Assembly (NCBI GenBank): GCA_016285455.1 | Contig: JAEEQS010000001.1 | Location: forward strand, 359,511-423,510 | DNA from: Bacteroidales bacterium | GTDB taxonomy: Bacteria; Bacteroidota; Bacteroidia; Bacteroidales; UBA932 | DNA length: 64,000 nucleotides | Reading direction: 5' to 3' | Part shown: piece by piece, positions 52,383-60,141 of the stretch | How the letters are laid out: every line of letters begins with the position of its first letter | Position numbering within the stretch: position 1 is the first letter of the stretch | Notes under the pieces: model-generated | What the model was told of the DNA's origin: nothing | The model's input: the letters and a program-made list of their open reading frames with translations, nothing else | Database searches by the model: none | Made by a program: the position numbers and the translations under genes

Positions 52383-53108
52383 ATGGGAAATGACTTACAT
52401 TTCAACCGGGAACGTTTCCAAAGGCGCAAGAACAATAGCGTAAAGAGTTCTATTGTTCTTGTTGTGCTTCTTCTGGTGCTTATTGGCGCCTGGATTTATC
52501 TTTCTAAGACCGCTAAAGGCAAAGATCCTCAAACCACTGAAACAAAAACAAACAGCAATATGAAAACAGTTACAGATTTCTTCCTGACTGGCAAGAACGG
52601 CCAGCAGATCAGCCTTGCTGAATACAAGGGCAAGGTCCTCCTTATTGTAAACACAGCTACGGGCTGCGGCTTCACTCCTCAGTACGACGAACTGGAAGCT
52701 ATGTACAAGAGGCTTAAAGACAAGGGCTTTGAGATTCTTGACATTCCTTGCAACCAGTTTGGCAACCAGACTCCTGGCACCGATGCCGAGATTACAGAAT
52801 TCTGCCAGCTGAAGTTTGGAACAGACTTCCCGCAGTTCAAAAAGAGCGATGTTAACGGAGAGAACGAGCTTCCGCTTTACACCTGGCTAAAGAGTCAGAA
52901 GGGCTTCGAGGGCTTTGATGCTGACAACAAACTGACTCCAATCCTGGAGAAGATGTTCGACGAGAAAGCTCCAGGCTGGAGAGAAACCGCAGACATCAAG
53001 TGGAACTTCACCAAGTTCTTGATCAACCGAAACGGAGAGGTCGTTGCTCGCTTTGAGCCAACCCACCCTCTGGACAAGGTCGAGGCCGCCGTCACCGCCC
53101 TCTTGTAG
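52383..53108 (+). CDS. Membrane-anchored glutathione peroxidase-like protein
   Basis: The 241-residue protein has an N-terminal hydrophobic anchor (SSIVLVVLLLVLIGAWIYL, about 20-39) followed by a GPx domain. NTATGCGFTPQYDEL near 89-103 carries the peroxidatic Cys, IPCNQFGNQTPG near 120 the Gln, and KWNFTKFLI near 201 the Trp and Asn. It reduces hydroperoxides, probably with thioredoxin rather than glutathione. An internal ATG at 52560 would give a soluble form. A strong terminator follows. Confidence 0.85.
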   Translation: MGNDLHFNRERFQRRKNNSVKSSIVLVVLLLVLIGAWIYLSKTAKGKDPQTTETKTNSNMKTVTDFFLTGKNGQQISLAEYKGKVLLIVNTATGCGFTPQYDELEAMYKRLKDKGFEILDIPCNQFGNQTPGTDAEITEFCQLKFGTDFPQFKKSDVNGENELPLYTWLKSQKGFEGFDADNKLTPILEKMFDEKAPGWRETADIKWNFTKFLINRNGEVVARFEPTHPLDKVEAAVTALL

Positions 53109-53135
53109 TAGGAGAATATTATGTTTTTTTATTCT

Positions 53136-53167
53136 AAAGGATGACAAAATACTGTCATCCTTTTTTT
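53136..53167 (+). terminator. Rho-independent terminator after the GPx gene
   Basis: AAAGGATGACA and TGTCATCCTTT form an 11-bp stem with loop AAATAC, followed by a T run. Confidence 0.85.
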
Positions 53168-53182
53168 ATTAAAATTTTGTAT

Positions 53183-53190
53183 TACATTTG
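53183..53190 (+). promoter_or_regulatory. -7 box of the toxin-antitoxin operon
   Basis: TACATTTG fits TAnnTTTG, 38 bp before ATG 53228. Confidence 0.5.
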
Positions 53191-53227
53191 CAGTTGAAAG
53201 TATAATTATTGTATAACACATTGTGAT

Positions 53228-53464
53228 ATGCAAACAATAGAAAGAACAAAAACCAAGCGTCAGACTGCCTTCAGGCTAGATAATGCTTTGCTTGAAAGAC
53301 TTAGGATTAAAGCAAAGCTTGAACATAGAAGTTTAAACAACTATGTAGAAACCATTCTATATAGTGTTGCTTATGATGAACCAAATGAATTGACCTTGAA
53401 AGCTATGAAAGAAGCTATGGAGGAGAAGAATCTGGAAACTCTAGATTTGGATAAAATTAAGTAG
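53228..53464 (+). CDS. Ribbon-helix-helix type antitoxin
   Basis: The 78-residue protein has TKRQTAFRLDNALLERLRIKAKLEHRSLNNYVETIL (quoted in parts: strand RQTAFRLDNALLERL, then helix LEHRSLNNYVETIL), a ribbon-helix-helix pattern, and an acidic tail that would wrap the toxin. It should bind its own promoter as a dimer. Its last codons overlap the toxin frame at 53445. Confidence 0.65.
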   Translation: MQTIERTKTKRQTAFRLDNALLERLRIKAKLEHRSLNNYVETILYSVAYDEPNELTLKAMKEAMEEKNLETLDLDKIK

Positions 53465-53717
53465 TCAATTTAAGAAGGATCTGAAACGATATAAGAACAA
53501 TCCTGAGAAGTTAGTTGAAGTAAGAATTGTTCTTGAGCAACTTCAGAATAGAGGAACGGTTGATTCTAAGTATAAGTCTCATACGTTATCAGGTTCTTTC
53601 AAAGGTTATTGTGAATGCCATATTGAAAACGATTTTCTATTGATATGGTTTGATAAAACAGACAATACAATTGTTCTTGTAAGATTGGGGTTTCATTCTG
53701 AATTGTTTAAGCGATAG
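53445..53717 (+). CDS. YafQ/RelE-like toxin without a standard start codon
   Basis: The frame open from 53445 (after an in-frame TAG at 53442) reads IWIKLSSQFKKDLKRYK and ends VLVRLGFHSELFKR, 90 codons. SSQFKKDLKRYK, HTLSGSFKGYCECHIE and LVRLGFHSELF match YafQ-like mRNA interferases in order. No in-frame ATG, GTG or TTG exists before the conserved region, so translation would need ATT 53445 or ATA 53451, or a +1 shift from the antitoxin frame. The other reading is that the start was lost and the toxin is dead. It is immediately followed by the next gene at 53719. Confidence 0.6.
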   Translation: MWIKLSSQFKKDLKRYKNNPEKLVEVRIVLEQLQNRGTVDSKYKSHTLSGSFKGYCECHIENDFLLIWFDKTDNTIVLVRLGFHSELFKR

Positions 53718-53718
53718 T

Positions 53719-54363
53719 ATGGATATAGTTGAACATCCGCTGAAACCATTCATTCCGGAAGGGGCAAAGCTTCTGGTTCTGGGCAGTTTTCCTCCGCCCA
53801 GGGTCCGCTGGAGCATGGATTTCTTTTATCCGAATTTCATCAACGATTTCTGGAGAATTTGCGGCATTGTTTTCTTCAGCGATAAAGATTATTTCATCGC
53901 TGAGGATAAAGGAAAGAAACTCAAGAAGTTTGACAGGGAGAGGATTGTTGAATTTTGCCGTGAAAAGGGGATAGCGCTGTACGATACTGCATCTGCGGTT
54001 AGACGCCTCAAGGGCAACGCTTCTGACAAGTTCCTGGAGGTTGCTCGCCCAACGGATATCGCCTCCCTTCTTGCCCAGATGCCAGGCTGCAAGGCCATTG
54101 CCGTCACCGGCCAGAAAGCCCTTGAAACTTTCATCGATGCCAACCGCCCGTTGATGGCTTCCAGCACGCCTGAGCTGTCGAAAACTGATCTGAAGCCCCT
54201 TGACGTCAAGGACATCAAGATAGGGGAGCCTGTCGCGATAAAGATTCCAGCTGGCCGTGAACTCCTGCTTTTCCGCATGCCTTCAACCTCAAGGGCCTAT
54301 CCGCTGTCTCTTGAGAAGAAAGCCGCCAGCTATCATAAGATGTTTGAGACTGTTCTCGTCTAA
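53719..54363 (+). CDS. Uracil-DNA glycosylase family protein
   Basis: The 214-residue protein has LLVLGSFPPPRVRWSMDFFY near 19-38 and FINDFWRICG near 41-50, in the style of the UDG/Mug superfamily motif GSxP. MPGCKAIAVTGQKAL near 125 and LLLFRMPSTSRAYPLSLEKK near 180-199 supply the second half. It probably excises a damaged or mismatched base; the exact substrate is not clear. It starts one base after the toxin stop. Confidence 0.72.
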   Translation: MDIVEHPLKPFIPEGAKLLVLGSFPPPRVRWSMDFFYPNFINDFWRICGIVFFSDKDYFIAEDKGKKLKKFDRERIVEFCREKGIALYDTASAVRRLKGNASDKFLEVARPTDIASLLAQMPGCKAIAVTGQKALETFIDANRPLMASSTPELSKTDLKPLDVKDIKIGEPVAIKIPAGRELLLFRMPSTSRAYPLSLEKKAASYHKMFETVLV

Positions 54364-54371
54364 GCGGACAC

Positions 54372-54406
54372 AAAAAAAGACACAGGCTTTGTAATTTCCT
54401 GTGTCT
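54372..54406 (-). terminator. Terminator of the tRNA-Arg gene (minus strand)
   Basis: AGACACAGG and CCTGTGTCT form a 9-bp stem with an 11-nt loop. On the minus strand the stem is followed by a T run (plus-strand A7 at 54372-54378), so it ends the tRNA transcript. Confidence 0.75.
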
Positions 54407-54419
54407 CAGCATATATTAG

Positions 54420-54493
54420 TGATTCGGTTGGGATTCGAACCCAAGACCCACAGCTTAGAAGGCTGTTGCTCTATCCAGCTGAGCTACCGAACC
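54420..54493 (-). tRNA. tRNA-Arg (anticodon TCT)
   Basis: The 74-nt cloverleaf is complete. The acceptor stem pairs GGTTCGG with CCGAATC (one G-T), the D-arm is AGCTCAGCTGGATAGAG, the anticodon stem ACAGC/GCTGT encloses loop CTTCTAA, and the T-arm is GGGTTCGAATCCC. CCA is not encoded. It lies between converging genes; no integrase or duplicated 3' end is seen nearby. Confidence 0.95.
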
Positions 54494-54579
54494 AGTCCCC
54501 CCCTTTAGTCCGCGTTGGCGGTTGGGGATGCAAATGTAACAATTTTTCTCAATTATAATATATTGAGGTCTTGTATTTT

Positions 54580-55560
54580 CTATTTTGTAGCTGGAGTTTG
54601 GTTCTTCTTTTCTTCACTGGCTTTGCTGCGGTTTGCCCAGGTTTCCAGGACTACAACTATCGCGATGCCAAGTATTGCCATTATTATGGCGGTGGCTATC
54701 TGAGGGTTGCAGCCGTTGAGGGCAGCGTACTTGGCTGGCAGGATAGGGTGAGTGATGGCCTTGTCTCCCTCTCCCTGGAGGATCTGCTGCCACGGCCATA
54801 TCTTAATCAGCGATCCTACCATAAAGCCTGTCAGGAGGGCTATCGTCTGGTTGTACCAGTTCTTGAGCAGCCAGGCAAGGAAATGTGAGAAGGCCAGCAG
54901 TCCGGCAACGGCTCCTACGAGGTAGAGAGCCAGGCGAGGAAGGTTCAGGGAGCTGATGCTCTGCATAAGGTCTTCGTACTTGACCATCAGGACCAGGAGG
55001 AAGCTTCCAGAGATTCCGGGGAGGATCATTCCGCAGATACTGGCGGCGCCGGCAATCAGGATGAACCACCATGTGTCTGGAGTTTCAGAAGGGGAGGTCA
55101 GCGATACCCAAACGGCAATAGCTATGCCGAGAAGCAGGCTGAAGCAGGTGCCTATGTTCCATTTCTTGACATCCTTTATCACGTACCAGCAAGATACCAG
55201 AACAAGCCCGAAGAAGAATCCCCAGGTTGCAACCGGATGGTTGTGAAGCAGATAGAGCATCAGTTTAGCCAGGGAAAAGGCGCTGATGGCAATTCCCAGG
55301 ATGATGAAAAGCAGGAAGACGATGTCTGTTTCCTTTGCCCACTGCTTGAACTTTCCCTGGAAGAGGAGCTTGGTGGTTCTGAAGTTGAAAGACTTCAGCG
55401 AGTTGATAAGCCTCTCGAAGATTCCTGTCAGAAAGGCAATGGTTCCGCCGCTCACGCCTGGGATGACGTTTGCGGCTCCAACGCCTATTCCTTTGAGTGT
55501 TAGGAGTGTATATTCTCTGATCTTGCTCATTTGATATTGCCTGTATTGTGTTTTGTTCAA
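54580..55560 (-). CDS. DUF368 family membrane protein (PopT-like)
   Basis: The 326-residue protein has about eight to ten membrane segments and two copies of the family repeat: VIPGVSGGTIAFLTG near 33 and ICGMILPGISGSFLLVLM near 180. DUF368 proteins such as PopT have been linked to recycling undecaprenyl phosphate across the membrane, the same carrier used by the glycan locus in this window. The start may be 55560 or the internal ATG at 55530 (MSKIREYTLL). It overlaps or abuts the TPR gene upstream (2-bp gap). Confidence 0.82.
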   Translation of the reverse strand: MNKTQYRQYQMSKIREYTLLTLKGIGVGAANVIPGVSGGTIAFLTGIFERLINSLKSFNFRTTKLLFQGKFKQWAKETDIVFLLFIILGIAISAFSLAKLMLYLLHNHPVATWGFFFGLVLVSCWYVIKDVKKWNIGTCFSLLLGIAIAVWVSLTSPSETPDTWWFILIAGAASICGMILPGISGSFLLVLMVKYEDLMQSISSLNLPRLALYLVGAVAGLLAFSHFLAWLLKNWYNQTIALLTGFMVGSLIKIWPWQQILQGEGDKAITHPILPAKYAALNGCNPQIATAIIMAILGIAIVVVLETWANRSKASEEKKNQTPATK

Positions 55561-55562
55561 GT

Positions 55563-56723
55563 TTATACTCCCTCAAGGTCTCCGGAGTCCTCAATGTCTT
55601 GGCGGTCTTTGCCGCTCTTTGGAGTCTTGCGGCGAGTCTGGAGTTTCTCCTGGATCTTCTTCTCTGCCTGAACGTCTTCAAGACCTCTCTTGGCGCCAGG
55701 ATGTTCTGGGTTGAAAATCAGTGCCTTGCGGTAGAGGATTTCGGCCTGGTTCAAATCGCCGAGGAGAAAATATGAAAGAGCCTGTCCGCAGATTCCGTCT
55801 GGGTCGTTCTTTTCTAAGCGGTTGAAATCGTTGAAATGCTTGAGGGCTTCCTGAGGCAACTTGCACTCCAGGCAGAGCTGGCCCATATTGAACAGGGCGT
55901 GGATGTTCTGCGGATTGAGGGCAATGGCATAGCCGAATGCCTCGTACGACTTCCTGTAAAGCCTTTTCTTCTCATAGATTATGCCCAGATTGTGCCAGAT
56001 GATATCGTTGAACGGGTCTATGTCCAGGCATTTCTGGTATAGCTCCACTGCCTTGTCTTCCTGGCCTATTTTCTCGGAGCAGAATGCGTAGTCGAACCAG
56101 AAGGAGTTAAGGTTCTCGTCCTTTTCCTTCTCGTTGTGCTTGGCGTTCCAGCGGGCAGTCAGTTCCGCAGTCCTGTCGAGATAGAAGATGGCTTCCTGCC
56201 ACTGCTCAATCTCCATACAGTCCTGGGCCAGAGTGTGAACGGAATCGCAAACCTCCTCAGGGGTGCTTTCAACCGCAATGGCCATATCGTAGTAGCGGCG
56301 GGCACTTTGCAGATCTTTCTTTCCAATATATACCCTGCTGTATGACAGATAGATATCGGCATTTGGCGGGAAGGAATCCTTGTAATGGTCCAGAACCTGG
56401 AGCGCCTTGTCCAGCTCCTTGCGTATAACCATTGCGTCGCAATACCTCACCAGAAGTTCGGACGAATATGGGTACTTCAGAAAACCCTCCTCAGAAACCC
56501 TGTTGGCCATATCTATGTTGTAGAGGTCTACGTACTTGTCTATAATGTACTCATACTCATCCTCTTCAAATCTGTTTTCCTCAGCGATGAGATTTTCTTC
56601 TTTTTCCGGCATAGAAGCACCACGCCCCTTGCTGTTGTGCAGGGAGTCGTATCTCTCAAACGCCCTTCTAAGGCGCTCGTCTTCCTCTCTCTCGAACTCT
56701 TGGTCTTCTCTCTCTTGATCCAT
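55563..56723 (-). CDS. Tetratricopeptide repeat protein
   Basis: From ATG 56723 the protein has 386 residues. It begins with a very acidic charged segment (MDQEREDQEFEREEDERLRR), then repeated TPR units from about 75 to 350, such as PNADIYLSYSRVYIGKKDLQ and HALFNMGQLCLECKLPQEAL. The tail is Lys/Arg-rich. It is a scaffold of unknown partner. ATG 56723 is preferred to 56753 because a TACATTTG box lies 7 bp upstream of it. Confidence 0.78.
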   Translation of the reverse strand: MDQEREDQEFEREEDERLRRAFERYDSLHNSKGRGASMPEKEENLIAEENRFEEDEYEYIIDKYVDLYNIDMANRVSEEGFLKYPYSSELLVRYCDAMVIRKELDKALQVLDHYKDSFPPNADIYLSYSRVYIGKKDLQSARRYYDMAIAVESTPEEVCDSVHTLAQDCMEIEQWQEAIFYLDRTAELTARWNAKHNEKEKDENLNSFWFDYAFCSEKIGQEDKAVELYQKCLDIDPFNDIIWHNLGIIYEKKRLYRKSYEAFGYAIALNPQNIHALFNMGQLCLECKLPQEALKHFNDFNRLEKNDPDGICGQALSYFLLGDLNQAEILYRKALIFNPEHPGAKRGLEDVQAEKKIQEKLQTRRKTPKSGKDRQDIEDSGDLEGV

Positions 56724-56729
56724 AGGGCG

Positions 56730-56737
56730 CAAATGTA
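56730..56737 (-). promoter_or_regulatory. -7 box of the TPR-DUF368 operon
   Basis: TACATTTG on the minus strand is 6-7 bp before ATG 56723, implying a leaderless transcript. Confidence 0.55.
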
Positions 56738-56789
56738 CGAAATTTTTGCCCAAATGAAGCGGTGGAGCGTTTTGCGCTCCACCATTAGT

Positions 56790-59021
56790 TTAGCTGATTA
56801 CAAGGCCGCCATCTACGCAGTCTATGTTGATGGTGCTGCCTTTGGAGACCTTGCCGGCGATGAGAGCTTTGGCTACGGTGTTGATGACTTCCTTCTGGAG
56901 CAGACGCTTGATTGGCCTTGCGCCATAGGCAATGTCGAATCCCTTATTGGAGAGATAGTCCAGAGCCTTGTCTGTAAAGTTCAGCTTTATGCCCTGACCC
57001 TCAAGAAGCTTTTCTGCCTGGTCTATCTGGAGCTTCAGGATTCCGCGGATTTCTTCCTTGCCGAGAGGACGGAACATTATGATTTCGTCTATACGGTTGA
57101 GGAATTCCGGGCGGACGGTTCTTTTCATAAGAGCCAGAACCTTCTCCTTGCACTCATCCAGGAGCTGCTCGTTATGGGCGTTGTTGATTGCAAGCTGGGC
57201 ATATTCGGCGCTGTTCTGAGGATCTGGAACCCCGTCTCCGTCTTTATCGGTGACACTGGCAGTTTCCAGACCTTTCATCTTGGACATATAGTCCTGGATG
57301 ATGTCGCTGCCCACGTTGCTGGTCATTATAAGGATGGTGTTCTTGAAGTTGACCGTACGGCCCTTGCCGTCTGTAAGACGGCCGTCGTCAAGGACTTGCA
57401 GCAAGATGTTGAACACGTCTGGATGAGCCTTCTCGATCTCGTCGAAGAGCACTACGGAGTACGGTTTCCTTCTTACGGCTTCCGTAAGCTGGCCGCCTTC
57501 TTCGTAGCCCACATATCCTGGAGGCGCTCCCACAAGACGGGTGGCGGCAAACCTTTCCTGGTATTCGCTCATATCGATACGCGTCATCATATTCTCGTCG
57601 TCGAACAGGAACTCCGCCAGAGCCTTGGCCAGCTCGGTCTTTCCGACTCCCGTGGTTCCGAGGAAGAGGAAGGATCCGATAGGGCGCTTTTCGCTCTGAA
57701 GGCCTGCCCTTGAGCGTCTTACGGCATCGGCGACAGCTTTAATGGCCTCGTCTTGCCCTATGACTCTCTTGTGGAGTTCGGCTTCCAGATTGATCAGCTT
57801 GTTCTTTTCGCTCTGCATCATCTTGGAGACAGGAATGCCGGTCCATTTAGCCACTACCTCAGCGATGTCGTCTGGTCTGACCTGCTCATCGATCAGGCGG
57901 TGGTCGTTGGCTTCTATCTTCTTGTTGAGCTCGTCTATTTCCTTTTGAAGGCCTGCAATCTTTCCGTAACGTATTTCTGCAACCTTGGCGTAGTCTCCGT
58001 TGCGTTCTGCGTTGTCTGCCTGAAAGTTAAGGCTGTCTATCTCCTGACGTTTTGCCTGAAGACTGTCGAAGACGCCTTTTTCCTCCTGCCATTGCTTGTT
58101 CAGGACTTCCAGCTGCTTCTTCTGCTCTTCCAGCTGGTTAGTGATATCGGTGAGCTTAGGAGATTTGCCTTCTCTTCTAATTGCCTCTCTTTCAATCTCC
58201 AGCTGACGGATCTTCCTCTGCAGCTCATCTATTTCCTCCGGCACGGAGTTCATCTCCAGACGGAGCTTGGAAGCGGCTTCGTCTACCAGGTCTATGGCCT
58301 TGTCCGGAAGGAATCGGTTGGTGATGTATCGGTGACTAAGCTCCACTGCCGCAATAATAGCGTCGTCCTCAATCTTAACCTTGTGATGGTTCTCGTACTT
58401 GGTTTTCAGGCCCCTGAGTATGGAAATGCTCTCGGCAGGGGACGGCTCGTCCACCATCACCATCTGGAACCTTCTTTCCAGAGCCTTGTCTTTCTCAAAG
58501 TACTTCTGGTACTCGTCTAGCGTAGTGGAACCTACGCAGCGGAGTTCTCCACGGCTAAGGGCAGGCTTGAGGATGTTTGCGGCATCCATAGCGCCAGAAG
58601 TCTGGCCTGCGCCTACAAGCGTGTGAATTTCATCTATATAGAGAATGATCTCTCCGTCGCTTTCTACCACTTCCTTAACGACTCCCTTAAGCCTTTCCTC
58701 GAACTCGCCCTGGTATTTGGCGCCTGCAATCAAGGCTCCCATATCCAGGGAGTAGATAACTTTGCCCTTCAGGTTTTCGGCTACGTCTCCGTGCACGATC
58801 CTCTGGGCCAGACCTTCAGCGATAGCGGTCTTTCCCACGCCCGGTTCTCCTACCAGGATAGGGTTGTTTTTGGTACGTCGGCTAAGAATCTGGAGCACTC
58901 GCCTGATCTCGTCATCTCTGCCGATGACAGGATCCAGCTTGCCGTCCTTTGCCCTCTGGTTCAGGTTGATGGCATAGCGTTCCAGCATCTTTCCTTGTGC
59001 CTGATTGTTCATTACGTTCAT
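56790..59021 (-). CDS. clpB: ClpB disaggregase lacking the N-terminal domain
   Basis: From ATG 59021 the protein has 743 residues and begins [20 protein letters not shown], which is where the first AAA+ domain of full-length ClpB starts. Walker A of NBD1 is GEPGVGKT near 63; the M-domain coiled coil spans roughly 260-385; NBD2 has [10 protein letters not shown] near 460 and [11 protein letters not shown] near 497. The substrate-binding Clp_N domain of about 145 residues is absent and not found upstream. AGGAGG lies 7 bp before this ATG, an unusually good ribosome site for this group, which settles the start. ClpB rescues aggregated proteins with DnaK. The short form resembles E. coli ClpB-80. 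Confidence 0.88.
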   Translation of the reverse strand: MNVMNNQAQGKMLERYAINLNQRAKDGKLDPVIGRDDEIRRVLQILSRRTKNNPILVGEPGVGKTAIAEGLAQRIVHGDVAENLKGKVIYSLDMGALIAGAKYQGEFEERLKGVVKEVVESDGEIILYIDEIHTLVGAGQTSGAMDAANILKPALSRGELRCVGSTTLDEYQKYFEKDKALERRFQMVMVDEPSPAESISILRGLKTKYENHHKVKIEDDAIIAAVELSHRYITNRFLPDKAIDLVDEAASKLRLEMNSVPEEIDELQRKIRQLEIEREAIRREGKSPKLTDITNQLEEQKKQLEVLNKQWQEEKGVFDSLQAKRQEIDSLNFQADNAERNGDYAKVAEIRYGKIAGLQKEIDELNKKIEANDHRLIDEQVRPDDIAEVVAKWTGIPVSKMMQSEKNKLINLEAELHKRVIGQDEAIKAVADAVRRSRAGLQSEKRPIGSFLFLGTTGVGKTELAKALAEFLFDDENMMTRIDMSEYQERFAATRLVGAPPGYVGYEEGGQLTEAVRRKPYSVVLFDEIEKAHPDVFNILLQVLDDGRLTDGKGRTVNFKNTILIMTSNVGSDIIQDYMSKMKGLETASVTDKDGDGVPDPQNSAEYAQLAINNAHNEQLLDECKEKVLALMKRTVRPEFLNRIDEIIMFRPLGKEEIRGILKLQIDQAEKLLEGQGIKLNFTDKALDYLSNKGFDIAYGARPIKRLLQKEVINTVAKALIAGKVSKGSTINIDCVDGGLVIS

Positions 59022-59196
59022 ATCTAATCCTCCTTTTTTTCTATTTATCTCGGCGATGTGCGCCAGAAGCATATATGCAAGATGTCCGCCATTCCTTTTC
59101 TAGGCTAAAAACGCCTCGTTATGTGCCATTATGTCAGCACAGAAGGCTTTCCCAGCCGGAATTCCCGGCTCTGCTCTGCCATAAAGTCAGCCAACT
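59022..59196 (-). promoter_or_regulatory. clpB: clpB upstream region with two GCTGAC-ATGGC direct repeats
   Basis: On the minus strand GCTGACTTTATGGC (59191-59178) and GCTGACATAATGGC (59138-59125) share 11 of 14 positions at 53-bp spacing. They may be binding sites of a heat-shock or housekeeping regulator. Between them AGCCGG and CCGGCT form a small GC-rich hairpin. No TAnnTTTG box was found for clpB. Confidence 0.4.
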
Positions 59197-59313
59197 GGCG
59201 ATGGTGCGTTGTAATGCGCTGAAAATCAAAATATCCAGAATATTACCTATGCATTCTCTAGGGGTAATAATAGGGGTGAGCTGAATATCAGCTACTTACA
59301 ACACACCATCGCC
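59197..59313. repeat. 117-bp hairpin element, copy B
   Basis: The element starts GGCGATGGTGCGTTGTAA and ends with its complement except one base (17 of 18). It is 117 bp, like copy A at 26308, with no gaps and 32 differences. Changes at facing positions 22/96 and 23/95 (A-T to G-C, T-A to C-G) keep pairing. It lies between divergent clpB and queE and ends 50 bp before the queE -7 box. Confidence 0.75.
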
Positions 59314-59362
59314 GTTTCGTAGATAGAGTTTCCGGAAGGTTATTTCTTTAGGAGATTATTAG

Positions 59363-59370
59363 TATATTTG
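59363..59370 (+). promoter_or_regulatory. queE: -7 box of queE
   Basis: TATATTTG lies 10 bp before ATG 59381, again giving a very short leader. Confidence 0.6.
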
Positions 59371-59380
59371 TAGGAATAAG

Positions 59381-60025
59381 ATGAATGAGGGTATAACATA
59401 TCCGTCTTTGGAGGGTGGTAAGAAACTGCCGCTTGTGGAGAGTTTCTACACGATTCAGGGAGAGGGCTTCCATTCCGGCAAGCCGGCCTTTTTCATAAGG
59501 CTGGGCGGCTGTGATGTGGGGTGCCGCTGGTGCGACAGCAAAGAGAGCTGGAACCCTGACCGATTCCCTCCGGTGGATATCGAGAGCATCGTAAGGGATG
59601 CGGCTGCTACTCCGGCCAAAGCCATTGTGATTACGGGCGGTGAGCCTATGAACTATCCGTTGGATCCTCTGTGCAAGATGCTGAAGGATTATGGTTTGGA
59701 GATCTTCCTGGAGACTAGCGGGAGCAGTCCACTGAGCGGAAAGTTTGATTGGATATGCCTGAGTCCTAAGCGGAACAAGCCGCCTCGGGAGGAGTTTTTC
59801 CCCATTGCCGATGAACTGAAGGTCATCGTTGAAACAAAAGATGACTTTGAGTGGGCAGAGGAGAACCGCCGCAAGGTGCTTGAGGTGCAGGCGCATAGCC
59901 TGTTCTACCTGCAGCCGGAGTGGAGCAGGATGAAGACTGTTGCGCCATATATAATAGAGTATGTGAAAGAACATCCTGAGTGGAACATTTCCATCCAGGC
60001 CCATAAGTTCCTGAGAATACCTTAA
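59381..60025 (+). CDS. queE: 7-carboxy-7-deazaguanine synthase
   Basis: The 214-residue radical SAM enzyme has SFYTIQGEGFHSGKPAFFIRL near 21-41, the cluster motif GGCDVGCRWCDS (CX3CX2C) near 42-53, and VITGGEPMNYPL near 85. It converts carboxy-tetrahydropterin to 7-carboxy-7-deazaguanine, the committed step to queuosine. Length matches the family. The 116 bp after it up to 60141 show no recognisable feature beyond an AT-rich leader before the next ATG. Confidence 0.88.
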   Translation: MNEGITYPSLEGGKKLPLVESFYTIQGEGFHSGKPAFFIRLGGCDVGCRWCDSKESWNPDRFPPVDIESIVRDAAATPAKAIVITGGEPMNYPLDPLCKMLKDYGLEIFLETSGSSPLSGKFDWICLSPKRNKPPREEFFPIADELKVIVETKDDFEWAEENRRKVLEVQAHSLFYLQPEWSRMKTVAPYIIEYVKEHPEWNISIQAHKFLRIP

Positions 60026-60141
60026 AGGCAGGGAAAGTAGCACCAGTGACACCAGGGATGGACCACAGGATGCATTTAGGCGGGGAAATATGAACGTATG
60101 GAAGAGAATGAAGTAGAATTTTTTTTAAAAATTAACAGATT

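Larger units (their letters stand above)
15785..57866. other. Distributed nonamer ATCGCTGAG (18 sites)
   Basis: Plus strand: 15785, 20198, 22767, 23461, 31377, 34590, 35811, 37698, 45092, 49259, 51322, 53896. Minus strand (seen as CTCAGCGAT): 32990, 39239, 46325, 48731, 56580, 57858. Four are intergenic (15785, 20198, 22767, 51322). The others fall in three coding frames (IAE, LSD and SLR readings). Chance expectation in 64 kb on both strands is about 0.5. None found in 1-15,784. Counted by eye. Confidence 0.6.

Noticed and set aside
54420..54493. tRNA-Arg as an attachment site for an integrated element
   Set aside because: No integrase, no repeated tRNA 3' end and ordinary chromosomal genes on both sides.
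56385..57713. 442-codon plus-strand frame across the TPR and clpB genes
   Set aside because: It runs antisense through two well-recognised genes and their intergenic gap, with no start context or recognisable domain.
59150..59176. GC-rich AGCCGG/CCGGCT hairpin upstream of clpB as a terminator
   Set aside because: The stem is only 6 bp and is not followed by a T run on either strand.
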